Assembly: GCF_014650895.1 (NCBI RefSeq)
Contig: NZ_BMVV01000020.1
Span: forward strand, 1 to 64,000
Direction of reading: 5' to 3'
Length of the DNA: 64,000 nt
Source of the DNA: Streptomyces omiyaensis
GTDB taxonomy: Bacteria > Actinomycetota > Actinomycetes > Streptomycetales > Streptomycetaceae
The notes beneath the pieces are model-generated. The model was not told the DNA's origin, searched no databases, and saw only the letters and a program-made list of their open reading frames with translations. The position numbers were made by a program, and so were the translations under genes. Positions 18,752-26,610 of the stretch are shown here, in pieces. The first letter of the stretch is position 1. Each line of letters begins with the position of its first letter.

Positions 18752-19295
18752 GAAGCGCCCTTTCTGGCACAGCACAGGCCGTGCTCCGGGCATAGGGGAG
18801 CCGGCTGCGTCGTTCGACAGTTCCGCAGTAAGGCGGGATTGTCTTCCAGTCTACCGGTACCACCGACAGTCATGGGGGTTTGCGGGTACCTGAATGCGCA
18901 TGTGCCGCCCTGAGCGCCCCCGAGACGACTCCCCATATCCGGACAGGGTCTCCAGGGGCCCCTGACGGCCACCTAGCGCTTCGGGCGGTGACCCGTAGTC
19001 GCCTCCGGCCGGGGGCGTGCGTCCCGCCCCGCCGCGGCACGCGTTCCGCCGGGGTCCCGGCCGGACTTCCGGGGGTCCCGGGCCGGACTTTCGGGGCCCC
19101 GGCCGGACTTCTCGGAGTCTCTGGTCGGACTTCCCGGTCTCTTCGGGGCCCTCGGGGCCCTCGGGGCCCTCGGGGGGGGGAGGAACGGGCGGGCACGGCG
19201 CCCCGCGTCCCGGCGCCCGGACCGTTCGGGCCCGTGCCCCGGCGCCCGGCCCGGTCGGGCACGCGGCACCGGCGCCCCGCGCGCCCGCGCGGGTC
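18752..19295. other. 544-base intergenic region with short direct repeats
   Basis: No gene is seen between gyrB and the DUF721 gene; several open frames here are GC artefacts. It contains the gyrB promoter region. GGCCGGACTT or a one-base variant occurs at 19059, 19081, 19101 and 19123 (spacing 22, 20, 22), followed by three perfect 9-bp units CGGGGCCCT at 19144-19170 and a G-run. Confidence 0.6.
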
Positions 19296-19856
19296 TCAGC
19301 CGTACGTGTCCCCGGGGCCCACGGAGCCGGGCGCCCGCAGCGGCCCGTAGCGGCGCTGTCCCGCGCCGGGCCCGAGCACCTTGATCAGCCGGACCGTCCC
19401 GTGCCCGAGGTCCTCGTTGAGCCGGGCGACCAGCGTGGGCGCGAGCAGCCGCAGCTGCGTGGCCCACGCGGTCGAGTCGCACTGGACGGTCAGCACGCGC
19501 GCGTCGGGCTCGTCCTCGTACTTCACCGGGACGCAGTGCTTCGCGAGGTCCTCGCCGACGATCTGCGGCCAGCGGCCCATGACCCCGCCGACGGCGGCCG
19601 GCGTCTCCCAGCCGCGCTCGGCGAGCAGCCGGTTGATCGCGGAGCCGAGCGCCATGGGGTCGCGCCCGTCGGAGCGCGCGCCGGAGCGCAGGCCGCCGCC
19701 GCGCCTGGCCTGCTTCTTCTCCTGGGCGGCCGCCCCGCGCGCGCGTGCCTGTTCCTTGGCGGCGCGCAGCGCGACCCGGGCGAGGTCCACGCCCGAGGGT
19801 TCGGGGGCCGCGGGCTTGTCCACAGGCTGTGGGGAAGTTTCTCCGGTACCGCTCAT
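19296..19856 (-). CDS. DUF721 (DciA-like) protein
   Basis: This 186-aa protein has a disordered basic N-terminus (about 1-65) and a DUF721 domain with NRLLAERGWETPAAVGGVMGRWPQIVGEDLAKHC and a KH-like LTVQCDSTAWATQLRLLAP stretch. In bacteria without DnaC or DnaI, DUF721 proteins (DciA) bind the replicative helicase and help load it; Streptomyces encodes no obvious DnaC in this window. The ATG overlaps the recF stop (ATGA), so the two are translationally coupled. A role with DnaB is inferred from the family. Confidence 0.88.
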   Translation of the reverse strand: MSGTGETSPQPVDKPAAPEPSGVDLARVALRAAKEQARARGAAAQEKKQARRGGGLRSGARSDGRDPMALGSAINRLLAERGWETPAAVGGVMGRWPQIVGEDLAKHCVPVKYEDEPDARVLTVQCDSTAWATQLRLLAPTLVARLNEDLGHGTVRLIKVLGPGAGQRRYGPLRAPGSVGPGDTYG

Positions 19857-20974
19857 ACGCGTTCCACCGTCCCTCCGGACACCGCGTACCTCGTTCCGGC
19901 CAGCACGTCCGGCACGTCGTCGTCGACCGCCGCCGTCACCAGGACCTGCTCGCCGTGGGCCACCAGCTGCGCGAGGCGCTCGCGCCGGCGGGCGTCCAGC
20001 TCGGCGAAGACGTCGTCGAGGACGAGCACCGGCTCGTTGCCCTCGGAGCGCAGCAGGTCGTACGAGGCGAGGCGGAGCGCCAGGGCGTACGACCAGGACT
20101 CGCCGTGGCTCGCGTACCCCTTGGCCGGCAGGTCGCCGAGGCGGAGCAGCAGCTCGTCGCGGTGCGGGCCGACGAGGGTGACGCCGCGCTCGATCTCCTG
20201 CTTGCGGGCCTCGGCGAGGGCGGCGATCAGCTGCTCGTACAGCTCCTCGCGGGTGTGTCCGGTGCCGGGGGCGGAGGGGCGGTACTCCAGCAGAATCGGT
20301 CCGCCGCCGGGGGCGAGCTGTTCGTACGCCTTGTCCGCGAGCGGCTGGAGGGTGTGGACGAGGTCGAGCCGCTGGGCGAGCAGTTCGGCGCCGGCCCGGG
20401 CCAGGTGCTGGTCCCAGACGTCCAGGGTGGACAGGTCCATGCCCCGGCCGCCGTGGCGGCGGGCCATGGCGGCGGACTTCAGCAGGGTGTTGCGCTGCTT
20501 CAGGACGCGCTCGTAGTCGGACCGCACGCCCGCCATGCGCGGCGCGCGCGCCGTGATCAGCTCGTCGAGGAAGCGCCGGCGCTCGCCGGGGTCGCCCTTG
20601 ATCAGCGACAGGTCCTCGGGCGCGAAGAGCACGGTCCGCACGATGCCGAGCACGTCACGCGGCCTGACCTGCGAGGACCTGTTGATGCGGGCGCGGTTGG
20701 CGCGGCCCGGGTTGAGCTCCAGCTCGACCAGCTGGGAGCGTTCGCCCTGGGTGACGGCGGCCCTGATGACGGCCCGCTCGGCGCCCATCCGCACCAGCGG
20801 GGCGTCCGAGGCGACGCGGTGGCTGCCGAGGGTGGCGAGATAGCCGACGGCCTCGACGAGGTTGGTCTTTCCCTGGCCGTTCGCCCCGACGAACGCGGTG
20901 ACGCCCGGGTCGAGGGACACCTCGGCCCGGGCGTACGAGCGGAAGTCGGCCAGCGAGAGATGCGTGACGTGCAT
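19853..20974 (-). CDS. recF: DNA replication/repair protein RecF
   Basis: This 373-aa SMC-like ATPase acts in gap repair with RecO and RecR. It has Walker A (GANGQGKTN), the ABC-like region HRDELLLRLGDLPAKGYASHGE in place of the signature, and Walker B (PVLVLDDVFAELD). The start MHVTHLSLADFRSY is the family start; an upstream Met in the same frame adds 15 residues without similarity. It lies between gnd and the DUF721 gene, all in one direction, as in mycobacteria. Confidence 0.97.
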   Translation of the reverse strand: MHVTHLSLADFRSYARAEVSLDPGVTAFVGANGQGKTNLVEAVGYLATLGSHRVASDAPLVRMGAERAVIRAAVTQGERSQLVELELNPGRANRARINRSSQVRPRDVLGIVRTVLFAPEDLSLIKGDPGERRRFLDELITARAPRMAGVRSDYERVLKQRNTLLKSAAMARRHGGRGMDLSTLDVWDQHLARAGAELLAQRLDLVHTLQPLADKAYEQLAPGGGPILLEYRPSAPGTGHTREELYEQLIAALAEARKQEIERGVTLVGPHRDELLLRLGDLPAKGYASHGESWSYALALRLASYDLLRSEGNEPVLVLDDVFAELDARRRERLAQLVAHGEQVLVTAAVDDDVPDVLAGTRYAVSGGTVERV

Positions 20975-21032
20975 GGTGGCGCCGGCCTTCCCCCGGTCGC
21001 TGTGCACCGGACGGTGCACAGCCTGTGGATTG

Positions 21033-21908
21033 CTACTTCTTCTCGACCGCGTGGCCGCCGAACTGGTTGCGCAGCGCGGCGATCATCTTCATCTGCGGGG
21101 AGTCGTCCTGCCGGGACGCGAACCGCGCGAAGAGCGACGCGGTGATCGCCGGCAGCGGGACGGCGTTGTCGATGGCGGCCTCGACGGTCCACCGGCCCTC
21201 GCCGGAGTCCGACGCGTAGCCGCGCAGCTGGTCGAGGTGCTCGTCCTCGTCGAGGGCGTTGACCGCGAGGTCGAGCAGCCAGGAGCGGATGACCGTGCCC
21301 TCCTGCCAGGAGCGGAAGATCTCGCGGACGTTCTCCACGGAGTCGACCTTCTCCAGCAGCTCCCAGCCCTCGGCGTAGGCCTGCATCATCGCGTACTCGA
21401 TGCCGTTGTGGACCATCTTCGCGAAGTGGCCGGCGCCGACCTTGCCGGCGTGGACGGCACCGTACGGGCCCTCGGGCTTGAGCGCGTCGAGGACCGGCTG
21501 GACCTTCGCCACGTTCTCGGCGTCGCCGCCGTACATCAGCGCGTAGCCGTTCTCCAGGCCCCAGACGCCGCCGGAGACACCGCAGTCGACGAAGCCGATG
21601 CCCTTGGCGGCGAGCTCCTCGGCGTGCTTCTCGTCGTCGGTCCAGCGGGAGTTGCCGCCGTCCACGACCACGTCGCCGGGGGAGAGCAGCTCCGCCAGCT
21701 CGTCGATGGTGGACTGGGTCGCCGCACCCGCGGGGACCATGACCCACACGACCCGCGGAGCCTTGAGCTTGCCCACAAGCTCTTCGAGGCTGTGGACATC
21801 GGCGAGGTCCGGGTTGCGGTCGTATCCGATGACGGTGTGGCCTGCGCGGCGGATGCGCTCGCGCATGTTGCCGCCCATCTTGCCGAGACCGACGAGACCG
21901 AGCTCCAT
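21033..21908 (-). CDS. gnd: 6-phosphogluconate dehydrogenase, decarboxylating (short form)
   Basis: This 291-aa enzyme converts 6-phosphogluconate to ribulose 5-phosphate and CO2. It has the nucleotide motif GLVGLGKMGGNM, the substrate-binding DCGVSGGVWGLENGYALMYGG and the catalytic Lys region GAGHFAKMVHNGIEYAMMQ. Its length matches the short GntZ/YqeC-type enzymes, many of which prefer NAD, rather than the 470-aa form. The ATG giving MELGLVGLG is the family start. Its place between dnaN and recF is conserved in actinobacteria with no known link to replication. Confidence 0.95.
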   Translation of the reverse strand: MELGLVGLGKMGGNMRERIRRAGHTVIGYDRNPDLADVHSLEELVGKLKAPRVVWVMVPAGAATQSTIDELAELLSPGDVVVDGGNSRWTDDEKHAEELAAKGIGFVDCGVSGGVWGLENGYALMYGGDAENVAKVQPVLDALKPEGPYGAVHAGKVGAGHFAKMVHNGIEYAMMQAYAEGWELLEKVDSVENVREIFRSWQEGTVIRSWLLDLAVNALDEDEHLDQLRGYASDSGEGRWTVEAAIDNAVPLPAITASLFARFASRQDDSPQMKMIAALRNQFGGHAVEKK

Positions 21909-21986
21909 CAGAGTGTTCCTTAAGCGTCGTGTGCGGTTCCTACCCGGGTCCGAGCCTACGCCCGGACCCGGCCGCACACCTGTGGG

Positions 21987-22053
21987 GTCAGCCGCTCAGT
22001 CGACGCCCCCGCGCGCAGGTCAGCCGCTCGGCAGAGCCGGACGTCAGCCGCTC
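21987..22053. repeat. three direct repeats at the 3' end of dnaN
   Basis: GTCAGCCGCTC occurs at 21987-21997, 22019-22029 and 22043-22053. The third copy holds the dnaN stop codon and last codons, so the other two look like short duplications of the gene end. Confidence 0.7.
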
Positions 22054-23174
22054 AGCCGCACCGGCATGATCAGGTACTTGTAGGCCTCGTCCGCCTCGGC
22101 GTCCACGGCCGGGCGGCCGCTGAGGAGCGCCGGCTTGGTGGAGGTCGTGAAGGAGAGCTGGGCGACCGGGGAGTCGATCGCGCTCAGGCCGTCCAGCAGG
22201 AAGGTCGGGTTGAAGGCGATCGAGATGTCGTCGCCGTCCAGCTGCGCGTCGACGCGCTCCACAGCCTGTGCGTCGTCGCTGGAGCCGGCCTCCAGGATGA
22301 GCACGCCCTGCTCGAAGCTGAGGCGGACCGGCGTGTTGCGCTCGGCCACCAGGGCCACGCGCTTGACGGCCTCCACGAAGGGGGCGGTCTCGATCACCGC
22401 GACCGAGTTGAACTCGGTGGGGAAGAGCGTCCGGTACTTCGGGAGGTCGCCCTCCAGGAGGCGGGTGGTGGTGCGGCGGCCCGCGCCCTCGAAGCCGATC
22501 AGGCCCTCGCCCTTGCCGGAGCCGGAGAGCGCCAGCGTGACGGTGTCGCCGCTGGTGAGCGCCTTGGCGGTGTCCAGGAGCGTCTTGGCGGGCACCAGGG
22601 CGACCGCGGAGGCGTCCGGGGCCTCCGGCTTCCACAGGAACTCGCGGACCGCGAAGCGGTAGCGGTCGGTGGAGGCGAGGGTGACGGTGTCGCCCTCGAT
22701 CTCGATGCGCACACCGGTGAGTACCGGCAGCGTGTCGTCGCGGCCGGCGGCGATGGCCACCTGGGCGGCGGCGGCGGCGAAGACCTCACCGGGGACGGTG
22801 CCGGTCGCGGTGGGCATCTCCGGCAGCGCCGGGTACTCCTCCACAGGAAGGGTGTGGAGGGTGAAGCGGGAGGAGCCGCAGACCACGGTCGCCCGTACAC
22901 CGTCTGTGGAGATCTCCACCGGACGGTTGGGGAGGGCGCGGCAGATGTCGGCGAGGAGGCGGCCGGAGACGAGGACGGTGCCGTCCTCCTCGACCTCGGC
23001 CTCGACGGAGACGCGGGCGGAGACCTCGTAGTCGAAGCTCGAGAAGCTCAGCGCGCCGTCCTCGGCCTTCAGCAGAAGGCCCGCGAGAACGGGCGCCGGC
23101 GGACGGGCCGGAAGGCTGCGAGCCACCCACGCCACCGCCTCCGCGAGTACATCGCGCTCCACCCGGATCTTCAC
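22044..23174 (-). CDS. dnaN: DNA polymerase III beta sliding clamp
   Basis: This 376-aa protein forms the dimeric ring that tethers DNA polymerase III to DNA. The three clamp domains are clear: KIRVERDVLAEAVAWVAR at the start, TLPVLTGVRIEIEGDTVTLASTDRYR in domain 2 and the C-terminal YKYLIMPVRL that forms part of the protein-binding pocket. Length is normal. It is the first gene on the dnaN side of oriC; its promoter must lie within the DnaA-box region, suggesting links to initiation. Confidence 0.98.
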   Translation of the reverse strand: MKIRVERDVLAEAVAWVARSLPARPPAPVLAGLLLKAEDGALSFSSFDYEVSARVSVEAEVEEDGTVLVSGRLLADICRALPNRPVEISTDGVRATVVCGSSRFTLHTLPVEEYPALPEMPTATGTVPGEVFAAAAAQVAIAAGRDDTLPVLTGVRIEIEGDTVTLASTDRYRFAVREFLWKPEAPDASAVALVPAKTLLDTAKALTSGDTVTLALSGSGKGEGLIGFEGAGRRTTTRLLEGDLPKYRTLFPTEFNSVAVIETAPFVEAVKRVALVAERNTPVRLSFEQGVLILEAGSSDDAQAVERVDAQLDGDDISIAFNPTFLLDGLSAIDSPVAQLSFTTSTKPALLSGRPAVDAEADEAYKYLIMPVRLSG

Positions 23175-23350
23175 CGGAACCGCCTCCTGCTTGTTGCTGG
23201 CTCTTCGTCGACTGCGGGATCCAGTCTGACGTACGCCGCCGACACTCGGTGCGGCTCGGGGTCAAGTCGTGACGAGAGCGGGTCGGGGCTCCGGCGCCGA
23301 GTTGTACACAGGCCCCGCTTCAAAGCGATTCCCGGGCTAACTATGAGTGG

Positions 23351-23384
23351 AAGTAGTAGTAGGGCCTGTGGAAACCGTGGATAA
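23351..23384 (+). other. candidate DnaA-trio unwinding element in oriC
   Basis: On the plus strand AAGTAGTAGTAG (23351-23362) is followed by GGCC (23363-23366), then TGTGGAAAC (23367-23375) and CGTGGATAA (23376-23384). Read 3' to 5' the first part is GAT-GAT-GAT-GAA, the DnaA-trio pattern, separated by a GC-rich spacer from DnaA boxes as in the basal unwinding system described for Bacillus subtilis. It lies at the dnaN-side end of oriC. Function is inferred from the pattern only. Confidence 0.55.
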
Positions 23385-23926
23385 CGTCGTCCGCGCAGGT
23401 CAGGCCCAGTTTTTTGTCCACCGACCCTGTGGGTGGAACCCGTGGAAAACCAGGGTTCTCTGTGGACGCCCGAAAGTTCTGCACACCCGGTACACAGGCA
23501 AGGGGGAGTTCTCCCCAGTGCTGTCCCCAGCTTTCCCCAGGTTCCCCACAGCCCAAACGTCTCCCTTGGTGTGACGCCTTTCACTCTGGCCGGTGAACAG
23601 GGGTGTTTTGTTGCCGAACAGTGGACAGCGGTGTGGAGAAGCTGTGGGCAACCGACTCCTCCCTGTGGGCAGCCAGTGGACAACTCTCTGGGGTCCCTGT
23701 GGACGAAAGATTCATCCACAGCCTGTGGAAACTGGTTGCCAACAAATCCACACCCCCGTGAGCTGGAGCGATGGACCCTCGCCCACCGGCCCTGTGGACA
23801 CGTTCCGGATAACTCGGCAGTCCCCACCCTGTGGACGGGAGATCATCCCGCAATCTGTGGAGAACCCGCCACCGGAGCGGAGCAATCGAACACGGACCTC
23901 CGCGGCCTGGCACCCGCGCGCCACCG

Positions 23927-24041
23927 GAACGGCCTCCCGCTCGCTTCCGAACGGCCTCCCCCGCGCCACGGAACAGGCTTCCGCGCGTCCCGGGACGGTC
24001 TTCCACCCCACCCCGAACCGGCCTTCCGCACGCTGCCGGAC
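23927..24041. repeat. 22-bp phased repeats between DnaA boxes and dnaA
   Basis: A core like GAACGGCCTTCCGC recurs with GAAC or GGAC starting at 23927, 23949, 23971, 23993, 24015 and, more degenerate, 24038. The first five are exactly 22 bases apart. The spacer between cores is not conserved. No protein-coding reading explains a 22-base period, since it is not a multiple of three. Confidence 0.7.
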
Positions 24042-24101
24042 CGTCGTCCGACAGCCCCCTGACAGTCCCCCGACGGCCGCCGGACAGCCGCCGGGGAACG
24101 C

Positions 24102-24138
24102 CGAAGGGCGCCCCGGGAGGTGTCCCGGAGCGCCCTCG
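24102..24138. terminator. dnaA terminator hairpin
   Basis: On the minus strand CGAGGGCGCTCCGGGA pairs with TCCCGGGGCGCCCTTCG, with one bulge and one mismatch, around a 4-base loop. It lies about 160 bases beyond the dnaA stop and has no T-run. Confidence 0.65.
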
Positions 24139-24145
24139 AAAGCCG

Positions 24146-24250
24146 TACACAGGCTGTGCGCGGTCCGCGCGGTCCGCGCGAGAGTCGCGTGCGAGCCCGT
24201 GCACAGCCTGTGCACGTGTTCCGTGGTGCCTGTGCACGTGTTCCGTGGTC
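24146..24250. repeat. tandem 22-bp repeat and GTGCAC dyads after dnaA
   Basis: CCTGTGCACGTGTTCCGTGG is repeated exactly at 24207 and 24229, one 22-base unit apart. The first copy overlaps a dyad CGTGCACAG-C-CTGTGCACG (24199-24217). A related TACACAGGCTGTGCGC element is at 24146, and GCGCGGTCC occurs twice nearby. Confidence 0.75.
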
Positions 24251-24298
24251 CGTGCGCGGTCCGTACGGATGCCTGTGGACCACCGAACGGAGCTGCCG

Positions 24299-26095
24299 TC
24301 AGCCGTTCTTGATGCGGTTGGTCAGTTCGGTGACCTGGTTGTAGATGGAGCGCCGCTCCGCCATCAGGGCCCGGATCTTCCGGTCCGCGTGCATCACCGT
24401 CGTGTGGTCGCGGCCGCCGAACTGCGCGCCGATCTTCGGCAGCGACAGGTCCGTCAGCTCCCGGCACAGGTACATGGCGATCTGGCGGGCCGTCACCAGG
24501 ACGCGGCTGCGGGAGGAACCGCAGAGGTCCTCCACGGTGAGCCCGAAGTAGTCGGCCGTGGCGGCCATGATGGCCGGCGCCGTGATCTCCGGCGACGAGT
24601 CCTCGCCGCCCGGGATCAGGTCCTTGAGGACGACCTCGGTCAGCCCCAGGTCCACCGGCTGCCGGTTGAGGCTCGCGAAGGCCGTCACCCGGATCAGCGC
24701 GCCCTCCAGCTCGCGGATGTTCCGCGAGATCCGGGAGGCGATGAACTCCAGCACCTCCGGCGGGGCGTTCAGCTGCTCCTGCACCGCCTTCTTGCGGAGG
24801 ATCGCGATGCGCGTCTCCAGCTCGGGCGGCTGCACGTCGGTGGTGAGTCCCCACTCGAAGCGGTTCCGCAGCCGGTCCTCCAGGGTCACCAGCTGCCGGG
24901 GCGGCCGGTCGGAGGAGAGCACGATCTGCTTGTTCGCGTTGTGCAGCGTGTTGAAGGTGTGGAAGAACTCCTCCTGCGTCGACTCCTTGCTCGCGAGGAA
25001 CTGGATGTCGTCGACGAGCAGGATGTCCACGTCGCGGTAGCGCTTGCGGAAGGCGTCGCCCTTGCCGTCGCGGATCGAGTTGATGAACTCGTTGGTGAAC
25101 TCCTCCGAGCTCACGTACCGCACGCGCGTGCCGGGGTAGAGGCTCCGCGCGTAGTGTCCGATGGCGTGCAGCAGGTGCGTCTTGCCGAGCCCCGACTCCC
25201 CGTAGATGAAGAGGGGGTTGTAGGCCTTCGCGGGCGCCTCGGCCACCGCGACCGCGGCCGCGTGCGCGAAGCGGTTCGAGGAACCGATCACGAAGGTGTC
25301 GAAGAGGTACCGCGGGTTCAGCCGCGCGTGCTGCTCGCCGGGCCCGCCGGATCCGGCACCGGAGCCGCCGCCCGCGCCGGTACCGCCCGGGGAGCCCTGG
25401 CCGAGGCCGGGCCCGACCCCCTGGCCGCCGCCGGGACCGGGGCGCGGACCGGCCCCGGGAGGCTCGGGCAGCTCGGCGCGCTCGGGCCGCTGCGCCTGCT
25501 CGTAGCCGCGGGAGGGCTCGTCGTAGCGCGGACGCCCGGACGGCTCGGAGGCGGCCGGGCCGGTGTACGGGGCGCGCTCGGGGAAACCGCCGAGGCGCGG
25601 CTGCTGCCAGGAGAGGTCCTCCTGGGACCGCGGCCAGGCGCCCGGCTCGGGGCGGGGGGGCTGCTGGTAGTCCGGATAGGCCGGCCGAGCGGCGGGCAGT
25701 CCGTCGTCGGGCAGCGCGCGGTGCCCGTAGGCGTCGTACTTCTCGTACGGATCGGGCTGCGGGCGCTCCTCGTAGCGGGGCTGCGGCGGCCGGCCGGCGG
25801 AGGGCACGGGGGGCGGCTCGCCGACGGAGTCGTCGACGGTGATCGCGATCCGGATCGGGCGGCCGCACTCGCGGCTGAGGGTCTCGCTGATCAGCGGGGC
25901 CAGCCGGCCCTCCAGCACCCGCTTGCCCCATTCGTTGGGGACGGCGAGCAGCGCGGTGTCGGCGACCAGTGCCAGCGGCTGGCAGCGCTCGATCCACTGT
26001 TTGTCCTTGGGCTCGATGCCCTGCTGTCCTTCTCCGAGCAGCTGGTCGAGCACGCGTGGCCACACTGCGGCAAGATCGGCAGGAACGTCAGCCAC
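24299..26095 (-). CDS. dnaA: chromosomal replication initiator protein DnaA
   Basis: This 598-aa AAA+ protein binds DnaA boxes and opens oriC. Domain I is residues about 1-90 (VWPRVLDQLLGEG...). Domain II is an unusually long Pro/Gly/Arg-rich linker (about 90-260), typical of Streptomyces. Domain III has Walker A GESGLGKTHLLH (about residue 297) and Walker B DILLVDDIQFL; domain IV has the DNA-binding signature CRELTDLSLPKIGAQFGGRDHTTVMHA. The GTG giving VADVPADLAAVWPRVL is the family start. Two DnaA boxes lie upstream at 26214-26234, so autoregulation is likely. Confidence 0.98.
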   Translation of the reverse strand: MADVPADLAAVWPRVLDQLLGEGQQGIEPKDKQWIERCQPLALVADTALLAVPNEWGKRVLEGRLAPLISETLSRECGRPIRIAITVDDSVGEPPPVPSAGRPPQPRYEERPQPDPYEKYDAYGHRALPDDGLPAARPAYPDYQQPPRPEPGAWPRSQEDLSWQQPRLGGFPERAPYTGPAASEPSGRPRYDEPSRGYEQAQRPERAELPEPPGAGPRPGPGGGQGVGPGLGQGSPGGTGAGGGSGAGSGGPGEQHARLNPRYLFDTFVIGSSNRFAHAAAVAVAEAPAKAYNPLFIYGESGLGKTHLLHAIGHYARSLYPGTRVRYVSSEEFTNEFINSIRDGKGDAFRKRYRDVDILLVDDIQFLASKESTQEEFFHTFNTLHNANKQIVLSSDRPPRQLVTLEDRLRNRFEWGLTTDVQPPELETRIAILRKKAVQEQLNAPPEVLEFIASRISRNIRELEGALIRVTAFASLNRQPVDLGLTEVVLKDLIPGGEDSSPEITAPAIMAATADYFGLTVEDLCGSSRSRVLVTARQIAMYLCRELTDLSLPKIGAQFGGRDHTTVMHADRKIRALMAERRSIYNQVTELTNRIKNG

Positions 26096-26451
26096 GGGGC
26101 ACGCTTTCTCGCAGGTCCCACGAATGGTGTGGTTCTCGGGACGATAGGAACAGAACGGAAGAGACAGTCGAGTCCAGCCACGGTAGTCGCGGCGGCTGAC
26201 GTGGTTCAAGTTGTTGTCCACAGCCTGTGCACAAAGGACCCCTACGACGGGTCGGTTTGACCGGATGGCGTAACCGCGCGTACCGTAACCAGGTCGAGTT
26301 GTCGATGGCTGCTGCCGCCTGCCTCCGATGGGCAAAGATCACGTAAGTGATCGCGTAGCGGTGCACTCGAGCGTATGCGAGCTACTCGTGGGCGCACGGT
26401 GACAGCCAGGCGATGTCCCGCCACCACCCGAATCATTTCTGGAGCCCCCGA
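26096..26451. other. dnaA-rpmH divergent intergenic region
   Basis: No gene is seen in these 356 bases. They hold the leftward dnaA promoter with its DnaA-box pair (26214-26234) and the rightward rpmH promoter. A candidate plus-strand promoter is TTGACC (26257-26262), 18 bases, TACCGT (26281-26286). A GATCAC-GTAA-GTGATC dyad is at 26337-26352. Confidence 0.55.
26214..26234. promoter_or_regulatory. DnaA-box pair in the dnaA promoter region
   Basis: TTGTCCACA (26214-26222), the preferred Streptomyces box, faces TGTGCACAA (26226-26234) across three bases. The pair is about 120 bases upstream of the dnaA start. Known Streptomyces dnaA promoters carry two such boxes used for autoregulation. Confidence 0.85.
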
Positions 26452-26589
26452 GTGAGCAAGCGCACCTTCCAGCCGAACAACCGTCGTCGTGCGAAGACCC
26501 ACGGCTTCCGCCTGCGCATGCGTACCCGTGCCGGCCGCGCCATTCTGGCGAACCGCCGCGCCAAGGGTCGCGCGAGCCTGTCCGCCTGA
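26452..26589 (+). CDS. rpmH: 50S ribosomal protein L34
   Basis: This 45-aa protein reads VSKRTFQPNNRRRAKTHGFR and then LRMRTRAGRAILANRRAKGR, the full L34 sequence, highly basic. It starts with GTG preceded by TCTGGAGC. It is the first gene of the rpmH-rnpA-yidD-yidC-jag-rsmG series, transcribed away from dnaA. Confidence 0.98.
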   Translation: MSKRTFQPNNRRRAKTHGFRLRMRTRAGRAILANRRAKGRASLSA

Positions 26590-26610
26590 TCCACCTAAAC
26601 AGGTCATGAC

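Larger units (their letters stand above)
23281..24250. other. oriC: chromosomal replication origin oriC
   Basis: The 1124-base gap between dnaN and dnaA carries many DnaA-box-like 9-mers. On inspection I find 17 with up to about two or three changes from TTGTCCACA or TTATCCACA, at 23302, 23367, 23376, 23414, 23441, 23461, 23542, 23620, 23632, 23675, 23698, 23712, 23724, 23744, 23793, 23830 and 23856, in both orientations. This density and position match the published Streptomyces origin, which has about 19 boxes in two groups. The part towards dnaA (23880-24298) lacks clear boxes and holds repeats and a terminator instead. Confidence 0.95.

Noticed and set aside
23927..24250. CRISPR array at the 22-bp repeats
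   Set aside because: Repeats are degenerate, spacers are only 8-12 bases, and no cas gene is present.
23281..24298. Protein-coding frames inside oriC on both strands
   Set aside because: Codon use is unlike real genes here, no similarity is recognised, and DnaA boxes and repeats explain the sequence.
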